Assembly (NCBI GenBank): GCA_022592445.1
Contig: JABYQR010000038.1
Span: 62,001 to 126,000, forward strand
DNA from: Cytidiella melzeri
Taxonomy: Eukaryota > Basidiomycota > Agaricomycetes > Polyporales > Irpicaceae
Length of the DNA stretch: 64,000 nucleotides
Direction of reading: 5' to 3'
The translations under genes and the position numbers were made by a program. Under the pieces are notes generated by a model that saw nothing but the letters and a program-made list of their open reading frames with translations, was not told the origin of the DNA and did not search any database. Below, in pieces: positions 51,151 to 62,128 of this stretch (position 1 is its first letter; each line of letters starts with the position of its first letter).

Positions 51151-51859
51151 GCAGCACGGCTTAGTAGTACAGCCGTCCCAAACTGCCGGGCATTTTGGCC
51201 CTGCGCCTGGTCATAATGTTAATTTCGAAACAATTACAAGGTCCGAAAGATAAAAAACTCGAAATCGCCAGGGACCCCGAATACCGGCTGAGGTCATGAC
51301 CCTATCTGAAGGCATGAGTTGATCTATCGGTCGGCCTAGATTGTATGAGTCAGTACAGCAAGAGCAGAATCGCGCTGCACTCCACTTACTCTACTGGTAA
51401 GTGGCCATTGCGTGCCCTCAACAATTGCAGGGTTCTGGTCCCTTGGGTGGTTTGAAAGCTCTGCGCCCGCCATGAATGCTCACAGCACCGCAATACGCTG
51501 CCGATGACACACCTTGACGAAATTGATATGCGGATGCCTATTACACGCGAATTTGGGGGACGTCTGGTGACTGTTGCTCCTATGTTCGCCCTTGATTATC
51601 CCGCTGAAACTTCCTGAGCTTTTTCGATCAGTGCATATAGATTGAGTTCAGTATGTCAAGGGTGTACCTGAGTACTTTCTCGCGCCACTCCCCACGCGGC
51701 GATGTAGTCGACTATCCCACAGTATATCCTATAGCCGTACCGGTGGAGGATCGGATTGATGCAGAGAGAGGCGTGAATTTTTTGAGAAGATGGATGTTCA
51801 GCCACTGCTGCAGGAGGCGAGACTTTACGGAATGACAATTTTCTTGATATATTGTTTTG

Positions 51860-52620
51860 CAGCTGCAGGACGCCACGGCCTGCGAGGAGCCAATATAACG
51901 GGCACAGGAATGGGCATCAGAAGGAGGCTTGTAGCGGGATCATGCGATTTCGTCGGCCGACGCGATATTCTTGCTGGAGACCTCCATTTCTCATTCTTTG
52001 CCTGGAAGCTGACGCGCGATAGCTTCCAAGGTCGCACGAGTTGCCTTGAACCGCGCCACTGCAGAAGTGTATGACCACACGTCGCCCCAAGTGGCAGTTA
52101 GCGTTGCACAACGAGCATTGCAAAAGTAGTCCGCTATACCAGGGCAGCCGTCATAGGCTTGCTGTACTCGACTTCGGGTACTGTATGATCTTGGTCTTGA
52201 CCACAAGACGCATGATTTAGTGAATATGTATAGCAGCGCTGCGAAAGGAACATACTAGCCGCACTAGAATTCTGAGACTTTTCGTGATGTATTCCGCTCA
52301 AGAGGACGCGTGTTGAGCGTTCGGAGGAGGAGAGCTTGTGGCATCATGATGTTCAACTTAAACGTTTGAAATCCGGGCCACGAGTGCCAGGCCCCTCCCG
52401 AGTTCCGAAGATCCGTTACAGTAGTCAATCTGGCAAGTTAATCTGCAATATAATAGACCATCTTGAAGGTGCCCTGAATTGAACAAGTACGCATGCATGG
52501 CAGTCGCATAGGACACAGGAAACGACTCTGCGAGCTGCGAGCAACAGTATAATTGTCTTATGGACATGAGATCGTGTCCCGGTGCGAGTGAGACGCTCAT
52601 GACCATCTCGGCACGGCCAT
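51860..52620. repeat. Diverged segmental duplication, copy 1
   Basis: Related in order to 57460-58262: GGACGCCAC[AG]GCCTGCGAG, TACTGTATGATC, AGTCAATCTGGCAAG and GCGAGCAACAG occur in both. Minus-strand open stretches (51991-52206, 52358-52606) look like decayed coding sequence of an unrecognised gene. The flanks (50998-51859 and 52621-53221) show no gene apart from the precursor 2 promoter. Confidence 0.55.
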
Positions 52621-53221
52621 TGGAATTGTAGACCTGATAGTATGAGTCCTGTCAGCAGGTCAACTGCGTGATTCATAGCTACTATGTACATCATTGGCAT
52701 ATTCCCCAAAGATGTCTATCAAGCGACAGTAGTCCTTAGATGCGTAGTATACAGCTTAGGTAGGCTGGAAAGCTTGTAACGTCGGAAGAATGTACGCCCA
52801 AACTGAAGTCGGAGTAGCAGACGCCTTATTACAGAACGAAATGCGATGTGTTCACTAACGATGCGGGTGTATCACATATTCCGCAAAGGTAACTAGGTGT
52901 CAAATCGTGTTGTATTGCAAGTCGTCGAGGGAGTCACGAGAACGTTCTAAGAAAAGTACAAACACCGAGAGATAGAGGAGACGTCGTCCGTGGTATGCTA
53001 CACATTGCGCAGAAGAGGTATGTATGTGTACGGTTTTGTACGATGATGATGAGTCGAGGCATAGAAATGAAAGCACGTAAGGTATGAAATGGCAGGGATA
53101 GTGTATAAAAAGGATCGTGCGTGGATAGATATTGATGCGGCGCACCGTCCGATGGCCACTCGAAAGGAGACTGGAATACTCAGGTCGCCCAGCGAATACA
53201 ACAAGGTGTGTTTTGAGGTTA

Positions 53222-54943
53222 TCATAGCTCCTGGCAGGATTCCCTATGTATGACGACGCGAAGCGCAGTTGAAGAATCAGGCGTTGTCGGTTCTGCTGCC
53301 GTCGCCGACGTTGGAGTAACGGGCATAAACGTAGGAGGAGAGAACGGGCTCCGATATGGCGGTGAGGAACGAGGCTCGTAGACCAGAGGTGGGGGAGAGG
53401 GAGGAGGATCTGTATGGATATATGAAACCGACGAAGGTGACTCTAGGTCGGAGCAGCCGATCACTGTTTCGGACGGACTGGAGATGGTGGGCGAAGTGAA
53501 TGATGCGGAATTCAGACCTTTTTCGAGATCGAAGTCGGTGAATGAGATAACAGAGGAGAAAGTCGATTCAGCACGCTTGATCTTCCGGGGTGAATAGGCG
53601 GGTAGGGGAATCGTGGCTTCTGAAGGGAAGGGCTGAGCTTTCGTGTTCTTGACGAAGCTGAACAACTCGTCAGCAAACTAATCGAAATGTGCTACGGAAT
53701 ACATACCCGTTTCTGGAAAGTGGTGTGGCACGTCCATTGATACGCAGTATGCAGCACAAACGTGTCTTGAGCCAACTAAAGGCCTTGCGGTAGTGTCTTC
53801 TAGCTTCATCGGCAAATCCGAATAATGCAAAGAAGAGAAGAGAAGCGCACGGATACACCCAACGGGACATCTCCATTGAAATCATCTCGTGTGTGTTGCT
53901 TCTCCAAGCGATGGCAGGCACTTGTTCGACGAACGAAAAGTTATAGTGTGTGTCAGCCCACGATATCCAAGGCGCTATGGTGAAGCCTTCCGTGATAATG
54001 TAAACGCTGTACACTGAGACGGGGATAGTGCATGACATCTCGAGGCACGAGAGGAGCATCAAACGGAAGTAGCGACTGATGGTGAGTGATGCACTTGATG
54101 ACAGCACCTCGCTGAATTGCGCCCTGCGGATCCAAAACGCACGCAAAGTCAGAGCTATTGAACGTCAGATTGATCTCTCTGGAAAATTGCGCAATAAGTA
54201 CATACCGGCATAGAAAAATGACACGCATCCGATAAGAGTTGGCCACATAAAGACAAGCGGTATTGCAGGTGGTGTCCAGAACGTTGTCGGAGTACATCCT
54301 ATATCTTCGACAATGTTGAAACGATGTCCTGAAAACATTCATATGAGCGTAACCCTTTTCCCCAAGAGCTGGTATGCTCTACCTTGAACGATATAATCTG
54401 AGTGATCCGTGAGCGCAAGACAATTTGGAGCAACATGCGAACTTACGAAGTGCCATAACCAAGACAGGTATACCGATACCGATGGCAACATCCACAAACA
54501 CTGCACGTCGTTTCTGTATGGCAGTGTTAGTAGCTGCGCCTGCTGATACAATGGTGAATTGTGCTCACATCCTGATGACTGATGGAAACTGCCCGAACCG
54601 ATGCAATGTTGTAGAGACGGCGATTGATGCAAAGCGAGGACGCAGGAATACCAACGCCGGCACCAACGAGGAATTTGGTAGCTGCAAAAAGATGTTAGCC
54701 GTCGGACGCAAGACTGGAATCAGTCCACGCACCAAAGTCGCACCAAACTGGGGCTACGTTATTTATGTTCCCGTTCCACACCAGAGAGTTTACAAACTGA
54801 ATAAGGGATGCAATTGAAGCCCACAGCATATATATGCACGTTCCGGCGTTCATAGCTTGAAGATGCCATGGCAGCGGAACCAGTCCCAACACGAAGCCCA
54901 GAATAGCGAAAACTGAGAATAGGGGATACGTTGGGTCAGACAT
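53222..54943 (-). CDS. STE3: STE3-type pheromone receptor 1
   Basis: Seven-transmembrane GPCR of the fungal STE3 family that binds a farnesylated peptide at the plasma membrane and signals through G-protein and MAP kinase. Seven exons (54943-54733, 54681-54569, 54513-54447, 54397-54383, 54328-54206, 54154-53707, 53657-53222) give 470 residues. Landmarks: FVLGLVPLPWHLQAMNAGTC (TM1), NNVAPVWCDF, PASSLCINRRLY, HYIVQGHRFNIVEDIGC, TRP-rich PWISWADTHYNFSF, and EMSRWVYPCASLLFFALFGF (last TM). Exon 4 is only 15 nt. The C-terminal tail is long, Ser/Pro-rich and cytoplasmic. Neighbours are pheromone genes 2 and 3, which marks a B mating sublocus. Confidence 0.94.
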
Positions 54944-55832
54944 AGTTGCAGCTGTAGCCAAGGACAAGTAATGAAGTGGGGAGGTTCAAGAGGACCCATA
55001 TCCTTTATGCAAAGCGAGAACGATGCCCACAATGAGTGGGACTAGATTCGAGTCAAAGAACCATTGTTCGCTAAGACATTGGACAATGATACCGGCGCAT
55101 GTCACATCCCACCGAGTGTTGATACGCGTCCATAGCTTGGATTGTCTTGGTAACGCGAAAATAATGACGGAGGATTGAACTACAGAGATGCCTGCCAATT
55201 GCAAGTTGTTCAAGTTGTGGTCTGCCATGAGACTGGGAGTCAACTCTTCTGGATTTAAGCGCCCAACGTTGGGGATTCGGTACACAGATATAGACTATGA
55301 ACACAGTCAATTAACGCAGTCACACCTATTGAATCTGACAAGTTTTGGCCCATAACATCAATACGGAGCAAAATGCGGTGTGAGTTCCAAAAAAATACAG
55401 TTCCAGTAAATATCCATCCGACTAACGATATGATACATGAGCACGAAAGAACGAATAGTAGTGACAGCCTTGGCATCAATGAGGCATCGTTACGACAAGA
55501 GCAGCCTGAAAAACTATGGATACAAGGAGAAGGCAAGCGCATAATACAATTACAATGAGAGTGGGGATGGGGTGGGCAGGCGAAGATGTTTGCAGCCGGT
55601 GCAATAGTAAGCCGTGAGAGGGAAAGGAGCGACGAGGAGCGAAGGAAAGATGCAGGTTATAAGAACCAAAATCGCGAGGGAGGAATGTCGAATGGATATA
55701 TACCGGCAAGAGTTTCAGCCGTAAGAATAAGAGATGGATAAATAATCGGAGCGACTTGGAAGAGGTAGTCGTATCAGAGTCAACCTTACGAGGCATGAAG
55801 AGGATGAAACTCACGCAGAGCTGCTTGCAGAA
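54944..55832. other. Between receptor 1 and pheromone 3; unresolved
   Basis: Minus-strand open stretches encode hydrophobic segments (for example LLFVLSCSCIISLVGWIF, and a GIIVQCLSEQWFF / LVPLIVGIVLALHKG stretch) in different frames. They may be a decayed membrane protein gene, but I could not join them with convincing splice sites. Confidence 0.3.
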
Positions 55833-56024
55833 TTATGAAATTACACAAAACGACAGCAAATTGTTGTTCGAAATGTGCTCTTGGTCACATGGTAGACAAT
55901 TATGAGCAGTCTCCGTGTCACATTGGAAAAACATGGCCGATGCGTCAATGGTGTATTGTATCTCGCCGCTCTCCCATGGCGGGGCAGGCTCGATGATAGG
56001 GCTGTATGACCAGAAGTCGTTCAT
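55833..56024 (-). CDS. Mating pheromone precursor 3 (63 aa, CaaX = CVIS)
   Basis: A single-exon frame; the ATG at 56024 (MNDFWSYSPIIEP) fits the M-x-x-F start of the other precursors, although the frame is open further up. It ends CLPCDQEH then ISNNNLLSFCVIS. CVIS is a CaaX box. Cleavage after E-H would release ISNNNLLSFC, the same length and pattern as precursors 1 and 2. TATAAAT lies ~147 bp upstream. It is upstream of receptor 1 on the same strand. Confidence 0.87.
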   Translation of the reverse strand: MNDFWSYSPIIEPAPPWESGEIQYTIDASAMFFQCDTETAHNCLPCDQEHISNNNLLSFCVIS

Positions 56025-56169
56025 TGTGTGAGTGATGACAAGCAGATGTGTGTGGCGAAGGTGAGAACGATTGACGGGCTGTGAGGAGGGACCTTTCGGA
56101 GGGCTCGAAAAGAGTTGGGGCAATTCGCGGGTGACGGATTTGTTGCCTGAGAAACATGAGGCGAGAGGC

Positions 56170-56176
56170 ATTTATA
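56170..56176 (-). promoter_or_regulatory. TATA box of pheromone precursor 3
   Basis: TATAAAT on the minus strand, about 147 bp before the ATG at 56024. Confidence 0.5.
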
Positions 56177-57459
56177 CTCCGCGAGCAGTGCCTTGAGCCT
56201 GCCGGACAATGCTGGGCCGTTATGAGGGTCATTATGATAATAAATGATCAATAAACGCGAAAAACTTACCTGTTATTGTTGGTCATGCCCTAGTTCCGGG
56301 GTCCTTGTTTTAGACGCCGAAGCGACAATGTTGCTGCGTCGGGTCTGCGATGAGTCGATGAGAGGTGAGAGCAGAAGACAAAAGAAATTACATACAGCTA
56401 GCCTTGAGTTCACCCTAGTAGGAAGACCCAATTGTCATGAAATGCATTTGCTGGCGCTTCTGTGAGGGACAATCGTCGCAAGCCAGAACAATGCCGTATC
56501 CTCCCCTCACCGAGACGCGGGGCAACATGCGTCTTGTCCTGAGTTTCCACGCGCGATGAGTTCGTCAGCCTCATTGTCCTTGCCCGCCAGGTCCGTGTTC
56601 GATGTTGGAACAACAGCGGACAGCTATATCCAGTCATATTCGCCGCGTCTAGAGTGCTTGATGCTGCTGGTCCGCCATGAGTACGTCGTCACCTGATTAT
56701 CAGTATGCTGACACCACCTTATACGCCAAAACAGAAACTCACGTTCCGGACACACCGTACTCCAATTTTCTCTCTCTTTCTCCGCTCTCGACGGTATAAC
56801 CTCCGTTGCCTGTGACCTCGCTTCCCACTCTTCCGCGTGTGCCCGAAAAGCCCATGCCGATATCCCTAGAACACATTCGTGATTCTTGCGTAAGTAGCTG
56901 ATGTGCATGTAAACCGAGTTGTAAGGAACTTCGGACTTACTGGTGGTTGCATGAGGACAAGATTCCTCTTGTGTAACCTAGACGTAAGAATCTGTAATGC
57001 TAAGCTATCAACTCAGCTCGATAAGTCAGAATTGCAGTTAACTCTTAACTTACGGAAAACGACCGGAGGAATCGCACAAGGTCTCCTGAGCATATTCTTG
57101 CCCTCGCTTGCTAAGCCGAGCCAAAATCCTCCGAAATATCAGACTTTTTGTACAGCATGCGTGTCTGGATCGTTCGGTAAACGAAACGTTTTCGCGCTCG
57201 ATTCGAGGGTGTTGATGTGAACTGTGAGTCGATATTAGTCTCGGGAACCAGCCTCAAAAAAGTACGGCATACTTACGAATTTGTCAGACATAGTGCTTGT
57301 TCTTCTCCGCCGCTCGAAGGAAGACATGAAGCTGAGCAATTGAAGGGTCCAAACTTCACCAGAGCGATGGTCAGCTGTGCAGGTACGCGCCGAATCGAAT
57401 CAAGGAGACACGCACGATCCCAAGTACTGCCAGACTTTGACAGCCTCCATGATAGATCA
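56177..57459. other. Unresolved minus-strand coding-like stretches
   Basis: A small minus-strand gene or its remnant is possible at about 56640-57290: MSDKF at 57291 is followed by a good donor/acceptor pair and TPSNRARKRFVYRTIQTRML, then a stop. A downstream stretch reads AWAFRAHAEEWEARSQATEV and AEKERENWSTVCPE. I could not join these into one gene and do not recognise the product. Confidence 0.3.
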
Positions 57460-58262
57460 TCAGCCACTCGGGGACGCCACAGCCTGCGAGCAGGGTGACT
57501 CAGCATGATGGAGGTAGAAGAGAGCATCAGAAAACCTGCCCAGGACAGGCTCGTAAAGGATTCCTGGGTCGACACGCACCTAAACTGCTAGAGGCTTCAT
57601 GATAGCTCCAATTAGCGGGCCTGACTATGTGCTAGAGGGCGCAAGAGTAGCTGCGTACCGCAGCAGCAGTGTGAGGCCACACGTCTTTAACAGTGGCCCA
57701 GCATTGCCTACCGGGCACTGGACATCATGCAGCTCTTCCGCTGTATCTGGGTCATAGTCCTACTAGCTTTTTGTTCGTGGCTTCGGATACTGTATGATCG
57801 CGACCTTGAGAATAAGACGGATAGCCTAGTGGCAGTGGAACCTAAGATCTGTTTATCGACCCCAGTTCCTGCAAACTAATCAGAAGATGAGTAACAGTTC
57901 TTGAAGAGAACCAGACTAACCGAATCAAAATGTTTGCGCCGTGGGTGGCACTCAAGGGGATGGATGCGCTGAGAGCCGTGCAGTGAGCGTCAGGAGGAGA
58001 GACGCGAAATCTTTGGTTCGAATTTGAACCCGTGGCGTGGCAGATCGCGGCCGTTACCGGATCCCGATCTTTGCTGAGATCCCATAGTCAATCTGGCAAG
58101 CTAATCTGGGTCTCAGTCACCATGAAGTTGCCTCAATTGGACACCTACGCACACATACACCGTCGTTGCTACGAAGGACAATGGAAACGATATCGTGCAT
58201 AGCGAGCAACAGCAACGTCTCAGAGATGAGATTAACACTGTAGGCGGGATCCATCAGTGGTC
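57460..58262. repeat. Diverged segmental duplication, copy 2
   Basis: Counterpart of 51860-52620, same order and orientation, about 5.6 kb away on the other side of receptor 1 and pheromone 3. No intact gene inside. Confidence 0.55.
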
Positions 58263-59126
58263 CTGACCACACAATTCATCTCGGAATATCCCTCACCACA
58301 CGGCCCTGATGGTACAGCCCCTGAATCTACGGATCTGATAACCGCGCAACCAGGGGTCCTACGAGAGATAACCTCAGCTCTCGTGCGGAATTTTGAGCTA
58401 AAGAATATATTCGGGGAAATATTCAAGGCAGTATTCGTCCACTGTACCTGCACAGCGTCCCTTGCGAATCATCATTATTAATGCATTGTCCTCACCGTCA
58501 CAGTCGATTGGAGCCAGAGCAGAGCGACCCGATAGAACACATTTCGGATCCTAGAGAACACGACAATTACTTAGTCGTTTAAGGCTATCGCTGTACTCTC
58601 TCGATACCTGACTTCTTCTACTTACAATGCCAGCGAGCAGCATGGAGAACATGTAATGAACCTTGAGTGCAGTAAAGTGATTCGTCCAACATCGACTCGG
58701 ATTGCAAAGAGGCTTAGACAGACCACTCATTGCTACATACTACAATACATTGGAGATACAAAACTACAGGGTACGGACAGATAATAATACGAATCCGATA
58801 AATCAAAGAGGGTGGGTATAGAAGCCAGGCTTTCATGATACGAACGAAGGAGGTGATAGCTGGCGTGAGACAAGAGGTGCAGGGATGGAGATCCTTCAGC
58901 ATAGATAGCTACGCGCGATAAATAGCGAATAGATAGAGCGTAAGGATTCTGACAGACCGAATTTAGTCGCGGATGAGATGGAAGTGAACAGAGCTGACCG
59001 TCAACGTAAAAGTAACATGTCGGTGGCGTAAAATGACCTGGATGAGTGGGGAGAGGAAGCTGTCAATTAGCCATCGCATCAGCTCCATGTTATGGGACGA
59101 GGTTCAAACATGACTTACCACCGTGC
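58263..59126. other. Intergenic; no gene
   Basis: A plus frame at 58257-58481 and a minus frame at 58714-58902 have neither domains nor CaaX ends. Probably 3' region of pheromone precursor 4. Confidence 0.45.
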
Positions 59127-59279
59127 TCAAGCAATTGTACACCATGAGCTGAAGCCCCATGGTCTATCCTCATCAACAGGAAGCTGGTAGGGTGCATCCT
59201 GCGGCTCGGGCAGCTGGTCGCAAATGGTTGCATGGTCATCATTCTCGGGGAGGGGCGATGCGATAGTAAAGTTGTCCAT
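59127..59279 (-). CDS. Mating pheromone precursor 4 (50 aa, CaaX = CTIA)
   Basis: A 50-residue single exon: MDNFTIASPLPENDDHAT, then EPQDAPYQLPVDEDR and PWGFSSWCTIA. M-D-x-F start, acidic/Pro-rich pro-region, and a C-T-I-A CaaX box are all typical. The likely processing pair is D-R (in place of E-H), giving the short peptide PWGFSSWC. The mature sequence is unlike the other five, so it probably has a different receptor specificity. The promoter has a TATA box in the loop of an inverted repeat. Divergent from precursor 5. Confidence 0.85.
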   Translation of the reverse strand: MDNFTIASPLPENDDHATICDQLPEPQDAPYQLPVDEDRPWGFSSWCTIA

Positions 59280-59447
59280 GGTAGCAGTGAGGAGGTGTAT
59301 GCGATGGACTATTGCAGAGAGAGAGTAGAGCGATGACAGTGACGCGATGTAAGGCTACGGGCAAGAACTCGAAGATAAGTGGGGGAAAGCATGCAACAGT
59401 GGAGGAGGGACTTACATCTTATCCATGAGCGAGAGAGGGGAGACGTT

Positions 59448-59504
59448 GATTCTCTCGCAGAGAACAATCCGAAGTCATTTTATACTGTTCTCTGCGAGAG
59501 AATC
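59448..59504. repeat. Perfect 19-bp inverted repeat with 19-nt loop
   Basis: The left arm GATTCTCTCGCAGAGAACA (59448-59466) is exactly reversed and complemented at 59486-59504. Each arm itself contains the near-palindrome TCTCTnnnAGAGA. The loop (59467-59485) contains the TATA box of pheromone precursor 4. It could be a paired binding site for a regulator or a cruciform. Confidence 0.9.
59478..59484 (-). promoter_or_regulatory. TATA box of pheromone precursor 4
   Basis: TATAAAA on the minus strand, about 200 bp before the ATG at 59279, centred in the loop of the inverted repeat. The remainder of 59280-60012 is the shared divergent promoter region of precursors 4 and 5, with no gene. Confidence 0.5.
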
Positions 59505-59902
59505 CTAAGACAAGAGGTGCGGCCCGGCCAACAGTAGCATGGGGCTTGTCCGAGAGAGACCACTGTTGAGACGCAATGGCAAGACAACAGCTCAGCAATG
59601 AAGGCAGAGCTCCCGTGAGAGCCAGCTCAGTCTAACCCAAATAGACAATGGGCCCAAATTCTGGCATATCGGCCAAATTGTGCATTGAGCATGAGCGAGC
59701 GAGTGAGAGGTAGACGGACAACCCCACTGTCCAGAGAGCGCTGGGGTTATTGTTCAATATTATAGCGCCTGAAGATGATTTAATTGTTTAGGTGAATATT
59801 CATTGTCTCGCGCGGGACCCCGGATACTAGACACTCACTCTCGTACTCCTAGGTCGTTCAGCGCACACCATATAGGCCAGAACGATGCGAACACTGCACA
59901 GA

Positions 59903-59909
59903 TATAAAT
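59903..59909 (+). promoter_or_regulatory. TATA box of pheromone precursor 5
   Basis: TATAAAT on the plus strand, about 105 bp before the ATG at 60013. Confidence 0.5.
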
Positions 59910-60012
59910 CAGCGTATGCTCTCGCAGGAGACATGACCACTCGAATCTTTTGCAGTTAGCCCCCGTCATACCACCTATCGCGACACCCCCACCACCCCCA
60001 CGCTGCCACACC

Positions 60013-60219
60013 ATGGACCAGTTTTCAACCTTCGCAGACATCGACGCTTTCTTCACTATGGGAAGCCAACACCCTTCCTCATCATCGACACTTGCATACT
60101 CAGGCGTAGAGTTTCTGCCTCCGGGTCCGGAAGGGGCTAACAGCTCTGACCCATTGCGCAACTTTGAGCACAACAGCAATATCGGCTCAAGCGCGACGTT
60201 CTTCTGCGTCATTGCTTGA
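60013..60219 (+). CDS. Mating pheromone precursor 5 (68 aa, CaaX = CVIA)
   Basis: A single exon of 68 residues starting MDQFSTFADIDAFFTMG. The frame is open back to 59950 but the ATG at 60013 gives the M-D-x-F start shared by the group. The pro-region is Ser/Gly/Pro-rich; the end is DPLRNFEH then NSNIGSSATFFCVIA. Cleavage after E-H would release NSNIGSSATFFC. It is the only precursor on the plus strand, divergent from precursor 4. Confidence 0.88.
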   Translation: MDQFSTFADIDAFFTMGSQHPSSSSTLAYSGVEFLPPGPEGANSSDPLRNFEHNSNIGSSATFFCVIA

Positions 60220-61341
60220 TACGCTAATCCCCTATTTCGTGCTCTTCTGCTGAATGTGAGTGCTACTTCTCTTGTGTACCTTGCCGTGCTGACTGCTTAT
60301 TTAATAGTCGTCGCTGCCGTCAACTAGTTGATTGGCAAACTCAGCATTTTCCCCCTCACGTCAAGCTGCACACTCCCACCAGCTGATGACTCAACCTCTT
60401 CCATAGCGCTTTGGCGTTCGACATTTCCCCGCCTGTTCCAGCTTATCTATCCGCTGTCATTTGGTCTTCCGTGTTCGCCACAATATCCCCTCACTCTCGC
60501 TGCGTAACCCCCGTCACCTTCTCCTCATTCCGCTTCAGTAAAGTATGCAGCATTTGCCATAGCCCGCACTTAGCTGTAACGATTTTGTACCGTTTCTCGC
60601 CTGCTGGGCGCTATTCTTATTGCCGCTATGTATTCTTATACTTGTATCATATCCTTTTTGATCTCAAGTCATACGCATGCGCTGTGCGCTTGCCAGAACG
60701 ATACGATATGAGAGCAAATCCAATGACGTTTCGATGCTCGAGGCGTGCAGCAAAATAGCTCCATTGTTAAGTGCGCATTAAGTACTGAAGACTCAGTCTG
60801 AAGACTCAGTACGGTCTAAGGACTAAGTACTGACCTGTGGCTGGTATATAAGGTCTCGCAGAAGTGGCAAATCCAATGACTCCCGAGTCGCTACAGTCCG
60901 CTGCGACTAGATAAATACCAGCATAAATAAGATGCATTTTGGAAGGCACGAGTATAATACAGTGGTATAGATACTACAAATACAGTGTTACAATACATCC
61001 AATTAATCGTCACAAATGTTGACGCAACCGGGCGCATGTGAGCAAAGGCGAACATAAGCGGCAAGTGGGAGGTGGGGGGTGGGAAGGAGAGTCAAGGACG
61101 AAGAACCGCGGTAGTCGGGTGTAGCAGAAAAGAGGAGAAACTCAAAGGACAGGCTGCATATATAGAGATAAGGATAGTAGGACGAGGTTCGACGGTCGTT
61201 GATGCGTAAGACCAAAAAGACGAGAAGAGTCTGCGTCCAAATAATGACCCTACAGTAAGTATCACACGGCATGATCATGAGCCTACATTCTAAGAATACG
61301 TTCGAATGCACTCACAGTAAGGGGAGACTCGAAGTAATATT
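60220..61341. other. Intergenic; short tandem repeat, no gene
   Basis: 3' region of precursor 5. A short repeat at about 60781-60835 has TGAAGACTCAGT twice in tandem, then TAAGGACTAAGTACTGAC. The plus frame 60411-60758 has no domain and is not called. Confidence 0.45.
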
Positions 61342-61554
61342 TCACGTGACAATGCAGAAGAATAATGATGCGCTGCCCCCGCTGTGCTCGTAGTCGCAAG
61401 GGATGAAGTCACCAGCACCGACTTCGTGGTTTTTTGCAGCCCTGCACTCGAAGGGGGAGGGGTAGCTGGCTTCGTGCTTCACTTGCGGTTGTTCGAGTTG
61501 GGTATTGCCAATGGCAAACATTGAAGCGATATTGATGGAGTCGAAAACGTCCAT
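61342..61554 (-). CDS. Mating pheromone precursor 6 (70 aa, CaaX = CIVT)
   Basis: A single exon of 70 residues from MDVFDSINIASMFAIGN; the frame is open further up but this ATG gives the M-D-x-F start. It ends DFIPCDYEH then SGGSASLFFCIVT. CIVT is a CaaX box. Cleavage after E-H would release SGGSASLFFC, closest to precursor 5. PCDYEH resembles PCDQEH of precursor 3. It is divergent from receptor 2, whose start is 575 bp away. Confidence 0.87.
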   Translation of the reverse strand: MDVFDSINIASMFAIGNTQLEQPQVKHEASYPSPFECRAAKNHEVGAGDFIPCDYEHSGGSASLFFCIVT

Positions 61555-62128
61555 AATGTAGATGTTGATGAAGCTACTATACGTTGAACAGTCAGCGGGG
61601 GGTACATATCCGTAACAGATACAACGCACAGCAGGTTTCGCGATTTGGTAACACGGGGCAAGTGATGAGGGAGGTATTGTGTGCTCGAAAGTCGGTGGGT
61701 GAGAGGGCGCACAGCTGCTAGCCTTTAAATACTGTATCAGGTAATGAAGCAGCACAATACGATAGAGCTAACCCAGTGTAGTGTGCTTGGAGTTTCGCAC
61801 GGAGACCATGGCTGACCCGATCAACCTAGTACCAGGACAATATGTTGGGCCATTCGATGCATAGTTCAACATTTATTATCTTAATAGTATTTGATAACTA
61901 CTGAAGGTTTGACGCGGACCCCGAAAGCTTCCGATTATGTAATATCTGTGCCATTGTTTGCCATGTTAGGCGCTTGTGAGCGACGCTCCATTCTCCATTC
62001 TCTTTCACAATGCATTGTACTACAATGCACTTTGCACAGAGACCTGCAGCCTCTATATCTCATGGTTGGAGGACTGCGCTTTGCTTCCCCGGCTCACCCT
62101 CGAAGTGGACGACTAACTCAGCCTCAAG
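61555..62128. other. Divergent promoter of pheromone 6 and receptor 2
   Basis: No gene seen. TATTTAAA near 61730 (minus) may serve precursor 6. Confidence 0.45.

Noticed and set aside
58714..58902. Minus-strand frame with an internal CIVV
   Set aside because: The Cys is eleven residues from the stop, so it is not a CaaX end.
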